A stretch of 64,000 nucleotides of DNA from Streptosporangium sp. NBC_01755 (GCF_035917995.1 NZ_CP109131.1:5456001-5520000); one strand, 5' to 3'; positions 9,612-20,230 are shown, numbered from the stretch's first letter. Notes: generated by a model not told the origin, from the letters alone. Translations and numbers: made by a program.

Positions 9612-9881
9612 GTGTCGCTCGACACCGCCGCAAAGAAGCAGATCATCGGTGACTACGCCAAGGGTGAGACCGACACCGGTTCCCCCGAGGTGCAGATCGC
9701 GTTGCTGAGCAAGCGCATCAGCGAGCTCACCGAGCACCTGAAGATGCACAAGCACGACCACCACAGCCGTCGCGGTCTGCTGCTGCTCGTCGGCCGCCGC
9801 CGCCGGCTGCTGAAGTACCTGCAGAGCAAGGACATCGCGCGCTACCGTTCGCTCATCGAGCGGCTCGGCCTGCGCCGATAG
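9612..9881 (+). CDS. rpsO: 30S ribosomal protein S15
   Basis: An 89-residue protein matching S15 over its full length (motifs [15 protein letters not shown] and [20 protein letters not shown]). It binds 16S rRNA at a three-way junction in the 30S platform. The start GTG 9612 has an AAGGAGAG ribosome-binding site. A strong hairpin follows the stop, then pnp, so rpsO and pnp may be partly co-transcribed with processing between them. Confidence 0.98.
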   Translation: MSLDTAAKKQIIGDYAKGETDTGSPEVQIALLSKRISELTEHLKMHKHDHHSRRGLLLLVGRRRRLLKYLQSKDIARYRSLIERLGLRR

Positions 9882-9885
9882 AGTC

Positions 9886-9916
9886 ATGAGGGAGCGGCCT
9901 CGCGCCGCTCCCTCAT
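9886..9916 (+). terminator. Rho-independent-type hairpin after rpsO
   Basis: A perfect 13-bp stem (9886-9898 with 9904-9916, 5-nt loop) containing GAGGGAGCGGC sits 4 nt after the rpsO stop. There is no long U-tract, as is usual in actinomycetes. It could terminate rpsO or serve as a processing site in an rpsO-pnp transcript. Confidence 0.75.
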
Positions 9917-10199
9917 CTCATATGGCTCGGTGTCGGCGCGTCGCGCCATGAAGACGCCGTCCCAGTGAGCAAACTGAATAGCCGAGACAGTGCCCCGCGT
10001 CCGCAAGCAAGCGCGCCCCACGGCGTCGGAGGGCCGGTCCTCGGTAGTGGCCCCCGGTCATCTTGGCACAAGCCATACGGAACCGGGCGCTTCGATCGAA
10101 GACCGGCGCTGCACCTACGGGGAGCCGGCAAACACGACGAACCAGGCGCGACACGTGCGTCTGGCCGGACGCGGGCGACCGACCCACAAGGAGGTCCCC

Positions 10200-12536
10200 G
10201 TGGAGGGTGTCCACAGCAGCGAAGCCGTTATCGACAACGGCTCATTCGGCACGCGTACCATCCGGTTCGAGACCGGGCGGCTCGCGCGCCAGGCGGCGGG
10301 TTCCGCCGTCGTCTACCTCGATGACGACACGATGGTCCTCTCCGCGACCACCGCGTCCAAGAATCCCAAGGAGAACCTCGACTTCTTCCCCCTCACGGTG
10401 GACGTCGAGGAGCGAATGTACGCCGCGGGCCGCATTCCCGGCTCGTTCTTCCGGCGTGAGGGCCGTCCCTCCGAGGACGCCATCCTCACCTGCCGCCTGA
10501 TCGACCGGCCGCTGCGCCCCTCGTTCGTCAAGGGCCTGCGCAACGAGATCCAGGTGGTCGCCACCATCATGGCGCTCCACCCCGAGCACCTGTACGACGT
10601 CGTCGCGATCAACGCCGCGTCCCTCTCCACCCAGCTGGCGGGGCTGCCGTTCTCCGGCCCGATCGGCGGCGTCCGCGTCGCGCTGATCGAGGGCCAGTGG
10701 GTCGCCTTCCCGACCAACTCCGAGCTGGCGAACGCCACCTTCGACATGGTGGTCGCGGGCCGCGTGCTCGACGACGGCGACGTCGCGATCATGATGGTCG
10801 AGGCCGAGTCCACCCGTGACACGCTCAGGCTCGTCGGCGAGGGAGCCGTGGCGCCGACCGAGGAGACCGTGGCGCAGGGCCTGGAGGCTTCCAAGCCGTT
10901 CATCAAGGTGCTCTGCGAGGCACAGGCCAAGATCGCGAAGGTCGCCGCCAAGGAGACCGCCGAGTACCCGCTCTTCCTCGACTACCAGGACGACGTCCTG
11001 GAGGCCGTGACCGGCGCGGTCAAGAGCGAGCTCGCCGCCGCGCTGACCATCGCGGGCAAGCAGGAGCGCGAGGCCGAGCTCGACCGGGTCAAGGCCCTGG
11101 CGCTGGAGAAGGTCGGACCCGACTTCGAGGGCCGCGAGAAGGAGATCGGCGCCGCGTTCCGGTCGCTGACCAAGAAGCTCATGCGTGAGCGCGTCATCGC
11201 CGAGGGCGTCCGTATCGACGGCCGCGGCGTCAAGGACATCAGGCAGCTCAGTGCCGAGGTCCACGTCGTGCCCCGGGTGCACGGCTCGGCCCTGTTCGAG
11301 CGTGGCGAGACCCAGATCCTGGGCATCACCACCCTCAACATGCTCCGCATGGAGCAGATGATCGACACGCTCAACCCCGAGCGCACCAAGCGCTACATGC
11401 ACAACTACAACTTCCCGCCCTACTCCACCGGCGAGACCGGCCGGGTGGGCTCTCCCAAGCGGCGCGAGATCGGCCACGGCGCGCTCGCCGAGCGGGCGCT
11501 GCTGCCCGTCCTGCCGCTGCGCGAGGAGTTCCCGTACGCGATCCGCCAGGTCTCCGAGGCGCTGGGTTCCAACGGCTCGACCTCCATGGGGTCGGTGTGC
11601 GCCTCGACGATGGCGCTGCTCGACGCGGGTGTCCCGCTCAAGGGCATCGTCGCGGGCATCGCGATGGGCCTCATCAACGAGGGCGACCAGTACGTCACGC
11701 TGACCGACATCCTCGGGGCCGAGGACGCCATGGGCGACATGGACTTCAAGGTCGCCGGCACCAAGGACGTCATCACCGCGCTCCAGCTCGACACCAAGCT
11801 GGACGGCATTCCGGCCTCCGTGCTGGCGGCCGCGCTGAAGCAGGCCAAGGGCGCTCGTCTGGCCATCATCGACGTGATGCAGGAGGCCATCGACTCCCCG
11901 GCGGAGATGAACGTCACGGCCCCGCGCATCATCACGATCAAGATCCCGGTGGACAAGATCGGAGAGGTCATCGGCCCGAAGGGCAAGATGATCAACCAGA
12001 TCCAGGACGACACCGGCGCCGAGATCACCCTCGAGGACGACGGAACCATCTACATCGGCGCCACCGACGGCCCGTCCGCCGAGGCGGCCAGGTCGGCGAT
12101 CAACGCCATCGCGAACCCGCACATGCCGGAGGTCGGCGAGCGCTACCTGGGCACGGTCGTCAAGATCGCCGCCTTCGGCGCCTTCGTCTCCCTCATGCCG
12201 GGCAAGGACGGCCTCCTGCACGTCTCCCAGATCCGCAAGCTGCACGGCGGCAAGCGCATCGAGAACGTCGAGGACGTCATGAACGTCGGCGAGAAGGTCC
12301 AGGTGGAGATCGCCGAGATCGACTCGCGCGGCAAGCTCTCCCTGGTGCCCGTCGAGGTCATCGAGAAGGAGGCCGCGGCCAAGGCGGAGGCCGGCGACTC
12401 CGACACCTCGGCGGCCCCGCCCGCTGAGGCACCCGCCGACGACCGGCCGCGCGAGGAGCGGCCCCGCCGCACCCGCACCCGCAGCAGCAGTGGTGGTGGC
12501 GGCAACCGCGGTGGAGGGGAAGACCGCAACTCGTGA
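10200..12536 (+). CDS. pnp: Polyribonucleotide nucleotidyltransferase (PNPase)
   Basis: A 778-residue PNPase that degrades RNA 3' to 5' by phosphorolysis and can act as a polymerase. It has two RNase PH-like domains (first ends near residue 235, second about 325-560), a KH domain ([20 protein letters not shown]), an S1 domain ([20 protein letters not shown]) and a basic, Ser/Gly-rich tail. GTG 10200 is chosen over upstream in-frame starts because AAGGAGG lies at 10188-10194 and homology begins there. It ends in a 4-nt GTGA overlap with the M16 protease gene. Confidence 0.97.
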   Translation: MEGVHSSEAVIDNGSFGTRTIRFETGRLARQAAGSAVVYLDDDTMVLSATTASKNPKENLDFFPLTVDVEERMYAAGRIPGSFFRREGRPSEDAILTCRLIDRPLRPSFVKGLRNEIQVVATIMALHPEHLYDVVAINAASLSTQLAGLPFSGPIGGVRVALIEGQWVAFPTNSELANATFDMVVAGRVLDDGDVAIMMVEAESTRDTLRLVGEGAVAPTEETVAQGLEASKPFIKVLCEAQAKIAKVAAKETAEYPLFLDYQDDVLEAVTGAVKSELAAALTIAGKQEREAELDRVKALALEKVGPDFEGREKEIGAAFRSLTKKLMRERVIAEGVRIDGRGVKDIRQLSAEVHVVPRVHGSALFERGETQILGITTLNMLRMEQMIDTLNPERTKRYMHNYNFPPYSTGETGRVGSPKRREIGHGALAERALLPVLPLREEFPYAIRQVSEALGSNGSTSMGSVCASTMALLDAGVPLKGIVAGIAMGLINEGDQYVTLTDILGAEDAMGDMDFKVAGTKDVITALQLDTKLDGIPASVLAAALKQAKGARLAIIDVMQEAIDSPAEMNVTAPRIITIKIPVDKIGEVIGPKGKMINQIQDDTGAEITLEDDGTIYIGATDGPSAEAARSAINAIANPHMPEVGERYLGTVVKIAAFGAFVSLMPGKDGLLHVSQIRKLHGGKRIENVEDVMNVGEKVQVEIAEIDSRGKLSLVPVEVIEKEAAAKAEAGDSDTSAAPPAEAPADDRPREERPRRTRTRSSSGGGGNRGGGEDRNS

Positions 12537-13849
12537 TCACCACCACTCTGCACCCCGGCAAGGACGGCGCCGGGGTCGTGAAGCGCACCGTCCTCCCCGG
12601 TGGGCTCCGGGTGGTGACCGAGTCCATGCCGACCGTGCGTTCCGTCGCGGTCGGCATGTGGGTCGGCATCGGATCGAGAGACGAGTCCCCCCAGCACATG
12701 GGCTCCTCCCACTTCCTTGAGCACCTGCTGTTCAAGGGGACCCCCACACGGGACGCGCTGGAGATCTCCGCGGCCATCGAGGGCATCGGCGGCGAGATCA
12801 ACGCCTTCACCGCCAAGGAGTACACCTGCTACTACGCGCGGGTCCTCGACGAGGACCTGCGGGTGGCGATCGACGTGCTCGCCGACGTGGTGACCTCCTC
12901 GCTCATCACCGACGAGGACGTCGAGGCCGAGCGTGGCGTGATCCTGGAGGAGATCGCCATGCACGACGACGACCCCTCCGACGTGGTGCACGAGCAGTTC
13001 TCCACCGAGCTGTACGGCGACACGCCCGTCGGCAGGCCGATCCTCGGCACCGTCGACTCGATCACCGCGGTCACCCGCGACCGGATCGCCGAGTACTACC
13101 GGCGCTACTACCTGCCCACCCACACGGTGGTGTCGGTGGCGGGCAACGTCGACCACGAGCAGGTCGTGGCCCTGGTCGCCGCGGCCTACGAGCGGGCGGG
13201 GGCACTGGGCGGGGACGCCTCGCCGGTGCCTCCGCGCGTGTCGGGGCCCGGTGTCGAGACCCGCTCGGGTACGCGGGTGGTGCACCGGCCGACCGAGCAG
13301 GCCAACCTGGTCCTGGGTACGACCGCGCTGACCCGCACCGACGAGCGCCGCTTCGCGCTCGGCGTGCTCAACGCGGCGCTCGGCGGTGGCATGTCGTCGC
13401 GGCTGTTCCAGGAGATCAGGGAGAAGAGGGGCCTCGCCTACTCGGCCTACTCCTACACCTCCGCCCTCGCGGACACCGGCCAGTTCGGCATCTACGTCGG
13501 CTGCCTGCCGTCGAAGATCGACGACGTGCTGAAGATCTGCCGCGAGGAGGTGCTCCGCGTGATCGCCGACGGCATCACCGAGGAGGAGATCGTCCGGGGC
13601 AAGGGGCAGATGCGCGGCGGTCTCGTGCTCGGCCTGGAGGACACCGGCTCCCGGATGTCCAGGATCGGCAAGGGCGAACTGGTCTTCGACGAGCTGCTCT
13701 CGGTCGACGACCTGCTCGGCAGGATCGACGCGGTGACCTCGGAGGAGATCAGCGAGGTCGCGGCGGACGTCCTCAACCGCCCGATGTCCCTCGCGGTCAT
13801 CGGCCCCTACGACGATGACAAGGACTTCAGCGCGGCCCTGGTCAGCTGA
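12533..13849 (+). CDS. M16 family zinc metallopeptidase
   Basis: A 438-residue pitrilysin/processing-peptidase-type protein with the inverted zinc motif HFLEH at residues 60-64, a downstream glutamate region ([17 protein letters not shown]), and the second-half [27 protein letters not shown] block cut here to describe: [16 protein letters not shown] followed by [12 protein letters not shown]. Both halves of the M16 fold are present and the catalytic half is intact. It is translationally coupled to pnp (GTGA overlap), a conserved actinobacterial pairing. Substrate unknown. Confidence 0.92.
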   Translation: MITTTLHPGKDGAGVVKRTVLPGGLRVVTESMPTVRSVAVGMWVGIGSRDESPQHMGSSHFLEHLLFKGTPTRDALEISAAIEGIGGEINAFTAKEYTCYYARVLDEDLRVAIDVLADVVTSSLITDEDVEAERGVILEEIAMHDDDPSDVVHEQFSTELYGDTPVGRPILGTVDSITAVTRDRIAEYYRRYYLPTHTVVSVAGNVDHEQVVALVAAAYERAGALGGDASPVPPRVSGPGVETRSGTRVVHRPTEQANLVLGTTALTRTDERRFALGVLNAALGGGMSSRLFQEIREKRGLAYSAYSYTSALADTGQFGIYVGCLPSKIDDVLKICREEVLRVIADGITEEEIVRGKGQMRGGLVLGLEDTGSRMSRIGKGELVFDELLSVDDLLGRIDAVTSEEISEVAADVLNRPMSLAVIGPYDDDKDFSAALVS

Positions 13850-13865
13850 CGATCCCGAATGCGAG

Positions 13866-13892
13866 CGGCCCCGGCGTTCCCCGCCGGGGCCG
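13866..13892 (+). terminator. Hairpin terminator after the M16 protease gene
   Basis: CGGCCCCGGC (13866-13875) pairs perfectly with GCCGGGGCCG (13883-13892) around a 7-nt loop, 16 bp past the protease stop. It is GC-only with no U-tract, the usual actinomycete form. It closes the pnp operon. Confidence 0.8.
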
Positions 13893-13900
13893 TCCGCGTC

Positions 13901-14022
13901 TCCAGGCCCTCTGTCCGGCTCTCCTGTGACCCGGGGGGCCGTGTCCTCCAGGCCCTCTGTCCGGGCCCTTCCCGTGACCTGGGGCACCCGGGGTGGCCCG
14001 CGTCTCCAGGCCCTCTGTCCGG
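13901..14022. repeat. Three copies of an 18-bp repeat upstream of dapB
   Basis: TCCAGGCCCTCTGTCCGG occurs exactly at 13901-13918, 13947-13964 and 14005-14022, in units of 46 and 58 bp whose remainders (GTGACC, CCCGGGG tracts) are also similar. A degenerate start of a fourth copy is near 14060. It lies between the protease terminator and dapB and is not coding. Confidence 0.8.
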
Positions 14023-14057
14023 CCTTCCCGGGACCCGGGGCCCGGGGTGGTCCGTGA

Positions 14058-14831
<774 letters not shown>

Positions 14832-14900
14832 CAGGTACCTCCCACCTCTGGCGGGGCTGTCTCTCCGAAGACGGGGAGGAAAGCCGGATAAGGGAAGAAT

Positions 14901-14918
14901 CCCCTCGTTCGGGAGGGG
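14901..14918. terminator. Short hairpin between convergent dapB and menA
   Basis: CCCCTC and GAGGGG form a 6-bp stem (14901-14906 with 14913-14918, 6-nt loop), 7 bp past the menA stop on the minus strand. It could serve as a shared terminator for the two convergent genes. The stem is short, so this is tentative. Confidence 0.45.
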
Positions 14919-14924
14919 GACCGT

Positions 14925-15794
14925 TCAAAGAGCCAGGCCTACGGCCAGCAGTAGCCCGTACACGAGCTGGAAGCGGCCCGTCTGCTGGAGCGTCGCGATG
15001 AGCGCCGGGCCCGTGGCGCCTGCCCGGACCGCCTTGACCGGGGCGACGGCGAGTGGGGCGGCGAGCAGTGCCGACGCCGCGAACGGCTGCCAGGGCGCCA
15101 GCGCGGGCGCGATCAGCAGGGGCAGGACCAGGCAGAGGGTGTAGAGGACACGGGTGCGGCGATCGCCGAGCACCACGGCCATGGTGCGCTTGCCCGCCGG
15201 GCCGTCGGTCACGATGTCGCGCAGGTTGTTGACCACGAGCATCGCGCAGGCCAGCAGGCCCGCCGGGACGGCCGCCGCCACCGCGAGCGGGGGCAGGTGT
15301 TCGAGCTGGACGTACGTGGTGCCCGTCACGGCCACCAGGCCGAAGAACACGAACACCGAGATCTCGCCGAGTGCGCGGTAACCGTACGGGCTGGAGCCGC
15401 CGGTGTAGAACCAGGCGGCGGCGATCGCCGCCGCGCCGACCGGCAGCAGCCACCACGTCCCGGTGGACACGACGAGCACCAGTCCCGCCACCGCGGCGGC
15501 GAGGAAGCAGGCGAGGGCCGCGGCGAGGACCTGGCGTGGCGGGGCGGCACCTGAGCCGACCAGGCGCATCGGGCCGACCCGGCCCTCGTCGGTGCCGCGC
15601 ACCCCGTCGCTGTAGTCGTTGGCGTAGTTGACGCCCACCTGGAGGACGAGAGCCACGAACAGAGCCAGCAGGGCCCGCCACCACACCCCTCCGCTGTATC
15701 CGATCGCGACCCCGGTGCCGATGGCGACGGGGACGACGGCGGCGGGAAGGGTGCGTGGACGTGCTCCGGCGATCCACTGGCTCGGGGTGGCCAT
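14925..15794 (-). CDS. menA: 1,4-dihydroxy-2-naphthoate polyprenyltransferase
   Basis: A 289-residue UbiA-superfamily membrane protein with about eight to nine helices. The Asp-rich prenyl-diphosphate motif NYANDYSDGVRGTD (about residues 56-69) and the second motif NNLRDIVTDGPAGKRT are intact, and the N-terminus WIAGARPRTLPAAVVPV is typical of MenA. It attaches the isoprenoid tail to dihydroxynaphthoate in menaquinone synthesis. No other men genes are in the window. Confidence 0.92.
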   Translation of the reverse strand: MATPSQWIAGARPRTLPAAVVPVAIGTGVAIGYSGGVWWRALLALFVALVLQVGVNYANDYSDGVRGTDEGRVGPMRLVGSGAAPPRQVLAAALACFLAAAVAGLVLVVSTGTWWLLPVGAAAIAAAWFYTGGSSPYGYRALGEISVFVFFGLVAVTGTTYVQLEHLPPLAVAAAVPAGLLACAMLVVNNLRDIVTDGPAGKRTMAVVLGDRRTRVLYTLCLVLPLLIAPALAPWQPFAASALLAAPLAVAPVKAVRAGATGPALIATLQQTGRFQLVYGLLLAVGLAL

Positions 15795-15819
15795 GGGGGT
15801 GCGGTGTTCCTCTCCGGCT

Positions 15820-16431
15820 CTAGCTGATGTCGGTCGCCAGGCGGATCATCCGCACCGTACGGCCCATGTCGATGACCCGTTCGGCCCCGTCGGCACCCCA
15901 ACCGGCGGACTCCAGGAAGCCGAGCACCGCGTAGTTGTCGGCGAACACCCAGGTCACGATGGTGTGGTAGCCGTCGTCACGGAGGTAGTCGACGGTGGCG
16001 TTGAGCAGCCGGCTGCCGTGACCGCGCCGGACGTGGTCGGGGTCGATGAGGAAGGTGAGCATCTCGCCGGCGATGGTCGGGTCGAGGTCGGGGTCCTCGG
16101 CCGGGGCGTGTGAGGCCAGGCCCGCGACCTTCTCGGCGCCCTGCATCGCCGCCATGGCCTCGATGCCGCCGGGGCCGAGCGCGGGGAAGGCGTCGGTGTC
16201 GAGGACCACCTGCTCCACGGCCACCAGCACGCGGTGCCGGGAGCTGGGCGGCGAGGTGATCGCGTCGTCCCACTGCTGCCGCCACATGTTCTCGGCCGCC
16301 GGGCCGGTCATCTGCTCCAGCGGTCCTTCGGGAAGGAAATCCCGGTAGCCGTACTTCCAGGCGCGGATCTGGGTGCTCGTCACCGCGGCGACATCCTCGT
16401 GCCGAGCCGCCCGCACGCCTACGTCTGCCAT
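15820..16431 (-). CDS. GNAT family N-acetyltransferase
   Basis: A 203-residue acetyltransferase. The acetyl-CoA pyrophosphate loop appears as PDHVRRGHGSRLLNATVDYL (about residues 131-150), and the C-terminal NYAVLGFLESAGW element is typical of the fold. The acceptor substrate cannot be predicted. It sits upstream of menA on the same strand with a 25-bp gap and may be co-transcribed. Confidence 0.85.
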   Translation of the reverse strand: MADVGVRAARHEDVAAVTSTQIRAWKYGYRDFLPEGPLEQMTGPAAENMWRQQWDDAITSPPSSRHRVLVAVEQVVLDTDAFPALGPGGIEAMAAMQGAEKVAGLASHAPAEDPDLDPTIAGEMLTFLIDPDHVRRGHGSRLLNATVDYLRDDGYHTIVTWVFADNYAVLGFLESAGWGADGAERVIDMGRTVRMIRLATDIS

Positions 16432-16556
16432 CTCGGCCCGCTCCTTCTCTGCCGTCGCCTCGGAACGCGCTGTCTCGCGGATCTCGTGCCACGCGAGCGG
16501 GCATCAGGCGGGTGGATCCGTGAGTCAGGCTCTTACACCGTATCGGGGAATCCGAC

Positions 16557-17180
16557 TCAGAGATGACGTGAACCCGGCTCCGTCTGCCGACGGGCCCGAT
16601 ATGCCCTTGTCTTTGTGCGGTTGCCGCAGACCCTCATGGAGCACCACGACCGTGAACGGTTCTTGGAGGAGTCGACGAACGCCCACTGGCAGGTGCTCTC
16701 GGTGCAGACCTTCAGGCGCGGCCACATCCCGCCCGCGCGGGTGCTCATCACGGCGCCGGCGATGCCGGCCAGCCCGCCGGGCACTCCCGTCGCGACCGGT
16801 TCGAGCACCGGCCCGTCGGTGGTCAGGGCGACCCGGAGCGGGAGAGCGGCGAACGCCCGCGGCAGCCCGTCCCCGTCCCGGCGTCTGTCCCTGTCCCTGT
16901 CCTCGTGCCTGTCCCCGTTCTCGCCGCCGGGGCGGCCGTGGTTGTGGCGGAGCGCCGCGCGGAGGCCCTCGCGAAGGTCGACGGCCGTCGCCAGATCCGT
17001 CTCGTCGGCCACCTCTCCTGGCCCGATCAGGCCCCGCCCGGCGAGCCAGGCGGTCAGCGCGGCGGGAGAGGGGATCGAGTCGGCGTCGCTCTCGACGTCG
17101 TACGTGTTGACGAAGTCGATCACCAGGTCGGCGGGGTTGTCCATGTCGTAGCTCACCTCTCCGCAACCACTGTATGCCAT
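16557..17180 (-). CDS. CGNR zinc-finger / ABATE-type domain protein, probable regulator
   Basis: A 207-residue protein with an N-terminal ABATE-like region (DLVIDFVNTYDVESD) and a C-terminal CGNR zinc finger: Cys residues in KVCTESTCQWAFVD and SWCSMRVCGNR form the four-Cys site named after CGNR. The middle has a hydrophilic Asp/Arg repeat (RHEDRDRDRRRDGDG) encoded by near-hexamer DNA repeats (about 16865-16920), likely a slippage-prone linker. Proteins of this type are annotated as putative RNA- or DNA-binding stress regulators. An AGGAG/CTCCT hairpin overlaps its ribosome-binding site. Confidence 0.85.
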   Translation of the reverse strand: MAYSGCGEVSYDMDNPADLVIDFVNTYDVESDADSIPSPAALTAWLAGRGLIGPGEVADETDLATAVDLREGLRAALRHNHGRPGGENGDRHEDRDRDRRRDGDGLPRAFAALPLRVALTTDGPVLEPVATGVPGGLAGIAGAVMSTRAGGMWPRLKVCTESTCQWAFVDSSKNRSRSWCSMRVCGNRTKTRAYRARRQTEPGSRHL

Positions 17181-17181
17181 T

Positions 17182-17197
17182 AGGAGGTTGTACTCCT
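17182..17197 (-). promoter_or_regulatory. Hairpin sequestering the CGNR gene ribosome-binding site
   Basis: Read on the minus strand, AGGAG, six bases, CTCCT, then a base and the ATG start form a perfect 5-bp stem whose 5' arm is the only plausible Shine-Dalgarno sequence. Folding would hide it, suggesting translational control. The short stem makes this a suggestion only. Confidence 0.4.
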
Positions 17198-17259
17198 TCC
17201 GACACTGTCATAGCTTGATAGGCGGTGTTTTAAGGAGCGGGTGGGGTCAGAGGGTGGGG

Positions 17260-18657
17260 TCAGGAGGCGTCCAGTGCCGTGGCCAGCCTGCGGACGCCCT
17301 CGACGAGCTCGGCCGTGTGGACGGCCGCCGAGTGGGTCACCCTGATGCGAGGGCCGGGAGGCTCGGCCGGGTAGTAGATGCGCCCGGGGCTCACCAGGGC
17401 GCCCGCCCTCCTGGCGGCCTCGACCACGGCGTCCTCGTCCTCCTCGGCGGGGAGCCGTACCCACAGGTGCAGGCCGCCGCGGGGAACCAGGTGGATCCCG
17501 GCGGCGGGCATCCGGGCGGTCAGGGCGGCGGCGAGGGTGTCCCTGCGGAGCGTCAGCTCGGTGCCCAGCGTGGCCAGGTGGCGCCGCCAGGCGGGCGAGC
17601 TGACGAACTCCAGGGCGGTCTCCTGGAGCGGCCTGGCCACGAAGAACGACTCCACGAGCTGGTTCGCCCTCAGGCGCCGGGCGGCGGGGCCGCGGGCGAC
17701 GACTCCGGCGACCCGCATGCTGGGCGACAGGACCTTGGTCAGGGAGTTGATGTGCACGACCGTGCCGTGGGTGTCCAGCGCGACCATCGGCGGCGGGACG
17801 GGGGCCGTGGTGAAGTAACGGGCGTAGTCGTCCTCGATCACGAACGCTCCGGCGGCGCGGGCGATCGCCAGCACCTGCTCGCGTCGTTCGAGGGTCAGGG
17901 TCGCGCCGGTGGGGTTGTGCAGGGTCGGCTGGCAGAGGAAGACCCGCGCGCCGGTCACGGCGAACGCCTCCGCGAGGAGTTCGGGCCTGACCCCGTCGCG
18001 GTCCATGGGCACGGCCGTCGCGCGGAGTCCGGCGGCCCGCGCCGAGGCCAGCGCGCCCGGATAGGTGGGGGTCTCGACGAGGACGGGGGTCTGGGGGGCG
18101 GCGAGGGAGCGGAAGGCGTGGGTGAGCGCCGCCTGCCCGCCGCTGACGACGAGGACGTCCGAGGGGGTGACGTCGCCGCCCAGCTCCTGGGCGAACCACC
18201 TGCGCAGCTCGGCGGAGCCCGCCAGCGGCGGCATCTCCCAGACGTCGGGGCGGCGGAGCGCGCGGGAGGCGGCGGCCGACAGGGCCCTGGAGGGGCGCAG
18301 AGCCGGGTTGAGGTAGCCGCCGGTGAGCGGGATGACCCCGTCCGGCGGAGGGGTCAGCAGGCCGTTGACCTCGCTGTCGTCCACCACCCGGTCGCCGAGC
18401 GCCACCGTCTGCCAGGACAGGTCGGCGCTGTCGGCGCCGTGCGTGACCGCCGGGGCGACGTAGGCGCCGCTACCGGGTTTCGTGATCACCCGTCCCTCGG
18501 CGGAGAGCCTGCCGATCGCGCGCGACACGGTCACGGGGCTCACGTTGTACAGCCGGACCAGCTCGCGGCTCGACGGCAACCTGTCGCCCGGGCGGAGCCG
18601 CCCGATCTCCTCGCGGAGCGTGGCGGCCAATCGGACGATACTGCTATCGTCATTCAT
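17260..18657 (-). CDS. MocR-type GntR regulator with aminotransferase-like domain
   Basis: About 465 residues: an N-terminal winged helix (LPSSRELVRLYNVSPVTVSR) followed by a fold-type I aminotransferase-like domain. The PLP-lysine region INSLTKVLSPSMRVAGVV and the upstream VIEDDYARYF motif are present. Such proteins bind PLP or an amino compound and regulate amino-acid or vitamin genes. The frame is open to 18759, but ATG 18657 matches the start of family homology; no Shine-Dalgarno sequence precedes it and a TACTAT -10-like box ends 8 nt upstream, so the mRNA may be leaderless. Divergent from an EamA exporter it probably controls. Confidence 0.85.
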   Translation of the reverse strand: MNDDSSIVRLAATLREEIGRLRPGDRLPSSRELVRLYNVSPVTVSRAIGRLSAEGRVITKPGSGAYVAPAVTHGADSADLSWQTVALGDRVVDDSEVNGLLTPPPDGVIPLTGGYLNPALRPSRALSAAASRALRRPDVWEMPPLAGSAELRRWFAQELGGDVTPSDVLVVSGGQAALTHAFRSLAAPQTPVLVETPTYPGALASARAAGLRATAVPMDRDGVRPELLAEAFAVTGARVFLCQPTLHNPTGATLTLERREQVLAIARAAGAFVIEDDYARYFTTAPVPPPMVALDTHGTVVHINSLTKVLSPSMRVAGVVARGPAARRLRANQLVESFFVARPLQETALEFVSSPAWRRHLATLGTELTLRRDTLAAALTARMPAAGIHLVPRGGLHLWVRLPAEEDEDAVVEAARRAGALVSPGRIYYPAEPPGPRIRVTHSAAVHTAELVEGVRRLATALDAS

Positions 18658-18681
18658 GAGGGATAATAGTAGCGCTATCGT
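18643..18681. promoter_or_regulatory. Candidate MocR operator (direct repeats) in the divergent promoter
   Basis: GCTATCGT occurs twice as a direct repeat (18643-18650 and 18674-18681), the outer copy within AGCGCTATCGTATCG, beside the likely -10 region of the MocR gene. MocR proteins often bind direct repeats. The first copy lies inside the MocR coding start, which would suit autoregulation. Function is inferred. Confidence 0.45.
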
Positions 18682-18736
18682 ATCGGATCGAGTAGCGGTC
18701 AGCGCCGGCGGGAGAGCTCCCGAGGTCCTTGGAAAG

Positions 18737-19621
18737 GTGCCGTCCGGGCCGGCGGGCATGGCGTGGCGGGGGACCCTGCTGGCAGGGCTCGGGGTGCTGG
18801 TGTTCTCCGGGTCGTTCCCGGCGACGGTCTTCGCGATGGAGGGCTTCGACCCCTATCTGGTGGCGGTCGGACGGGCCGCCATCGCGGCGGTCGCGGCGGC
18901 CGCGTTCCTGCTCGCGGCCAGGGTGCCGCTGCTGCCGCCCGGCTCCCAGCTCCGGTCCTACCTCGTCATCGTGGCGGGCGTGGTGTTCGGCTTCCCCGTC
19001 TTCAGCGGCCTGGCGCTCAACGCGGGGGCCTCCACCTCACACGCCGCCGTGGTGATCGGGTTGCTGCCCGCGGCCACCGCCGCCTGCGCCGTGCTGCGGG
19101 CGGGGGAGCGGCCCAAGGCGCTGTTCTGGGTCTCCTGCGGCCTCGGCGCCGTGGCGATCACGGCCTTCACCCTCAGCATGGGGGGCGGTCACATCACCGG
19201 GGCCGACGTGCTGCTCGTCGGCGCGCTGCTGTCGGCCGCCGTCGGCTACACCGAGGGTGGGCGCCTGGCCCGGGAGACCCCCGGCTGGCGGGTCATCTCC
19301 CACACCCTCGTCCTCGCCGCCCCGCTGACCGTGCCGATCACGGTGGTGCTGGCGCTGACCACCGACGTGCGGCCGGACGCCGCCTCGCTGGCCGGGTTCG
19401 CATACGTCGGCCTGGTCTCGATGTTCCTCGGCTTCATCCCCTGGTACGCGGGCCTGGCCATGGGCGGGATCGCCCGTGCGGGGCAGACCCAGCTCGCCCA
19501 GCCGCTGCTGACGCTGCTGTGGGCCTGGTTGCTGCTCGACGAGTTGTTCGGCCCGGTCACGATCGCGGCGGCACTGGTGGTCCTCGCGTGCGTGGCCCTG
19601 ACGCAGCGATCCCGCTCCTGA
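18737..19621 (+). CDS. EamA/DMT-family transporter (putative exporter)
   Basis: About 294 residues with ten predicted membrane helices in two EamA repeats (first begins MAWRGTLLAGLGVLVFSGSF, second near LLVGALLSAAVGYTEGG). DMT proteins export amino acids or related metabolites. GTG 18737 (GAGG at 18722-18725) or ATG 18758 are the likeliest starts; an ATG at 18656 is also in frame and would overlap the MocR start codon. Pairing with a divergent MocR regulator suggests PLP- or amino-acid-linked export. Confidence 0.82.
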   Translation: MPSGPAGMAWRGTLLAGLGVLVFSGSFPATVFAMEGFDPYLVAVGRAAIAAVAAAAFLLAARVPLLPPGSQLRSYLVIVAGVVFGFPVFSGLALNAGASTSHAAVVIGLLPAATAACAVLRAGERPKALFWVSCGLGAVAITAFTLSMGGGHITGADVLLVGALLSAAVGYTEGGRLARETPGWRVISHTLVLAAPLTVPITVVLALTTDVRPDAASLAGFAYVGLVSMFLGFIPWYAGLAMGGIARAGQTQLAQPLLTLLWAWLLLDELFGPVTIAAALVVLACVALTQRSRS

Positions 19622-19752
19622 GAACCGAGGTGAGGCGCGGCCCTGTTGTGCCGCGGGCGGATCGCCGGAGAATGGGGCGGAACATCGACTTCCGCCCTCG
19701 CCGGATACGACGACCGCGGCGGAGGTCCTCCGATGGCGTAGGGAGACAATTC

Positions 19753-20229
19753 GTGGGCATGAGCCTCGCGGTGGGAGACATGGTCGAGGACTTCGAGCTT
19801 CTCGACGAGACGGGCACGCAAAGGCGGCTCAGCGAGTTTCTGGTCAAGGGGCCGGTGGTGCTCTTCTTCTATCCGGCGGCCATGACGTCGGGATGCACGG
19901 CCGAGAGCTGCCACTTCCGTGACCTGGCGGCGGACTTCGCCGCCGAGGGAGCGACCAGGATCGGAATCAGCCGGGACGGGGTCGCCAGGCAGGCGAGGTT
20001 CGCCCAGGCCAACCAGCTGGGCTTTCCGCTGCTTTCCGACCCGGACGGCGCGGTCGCCCGGAGCCTCGGCGCCCGCCGCACCATCGCGGTGGGCCCCTTC
20101 CTCACCCGACGGATGACCTTCGTCGTCGACGTGGACCACCGCCTCCTGGAAGTGATCCACAGCGAGACCCACATGGAGGCCCACGCGGACCGCGCCCTGG
20201 AGGTTCTTCGTTCCCGTCCCCGCCTGTGA
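19753..20229 (+). CDS. bcp: Peroxiredoxin, Bcp/PrxQ type
   Basis: A 158-residue thiol peroxidase. The active site YPAAMTSGCTAESCHFRDL contains the peroxidatic Cys and a resolving Cys five residues later, as in PrxQ. It reduces hydrogen or organic peroxides in the cytoplasm. GTG 19753 is preferred because GGGAGA lies at 19741-19746; ATG 19759 is the alternative. A hairpin follows the stop. Confidence 0.92.
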   Translation: MGMSLAVGDMVEDFELLDETGTQRRLSEFLVKGPVVLFFYPAAMTSGCTAESCHFRDLAADFAAEGATRIGISRDGVARQARFAQANQLGFPLLSDPDGAVARSLGARRTIAVGPFLTRRMTFVVDVDHRLLEVIHSETHMEAHADRALEVLRSRPRL

Positions 20230-20230
20230 C

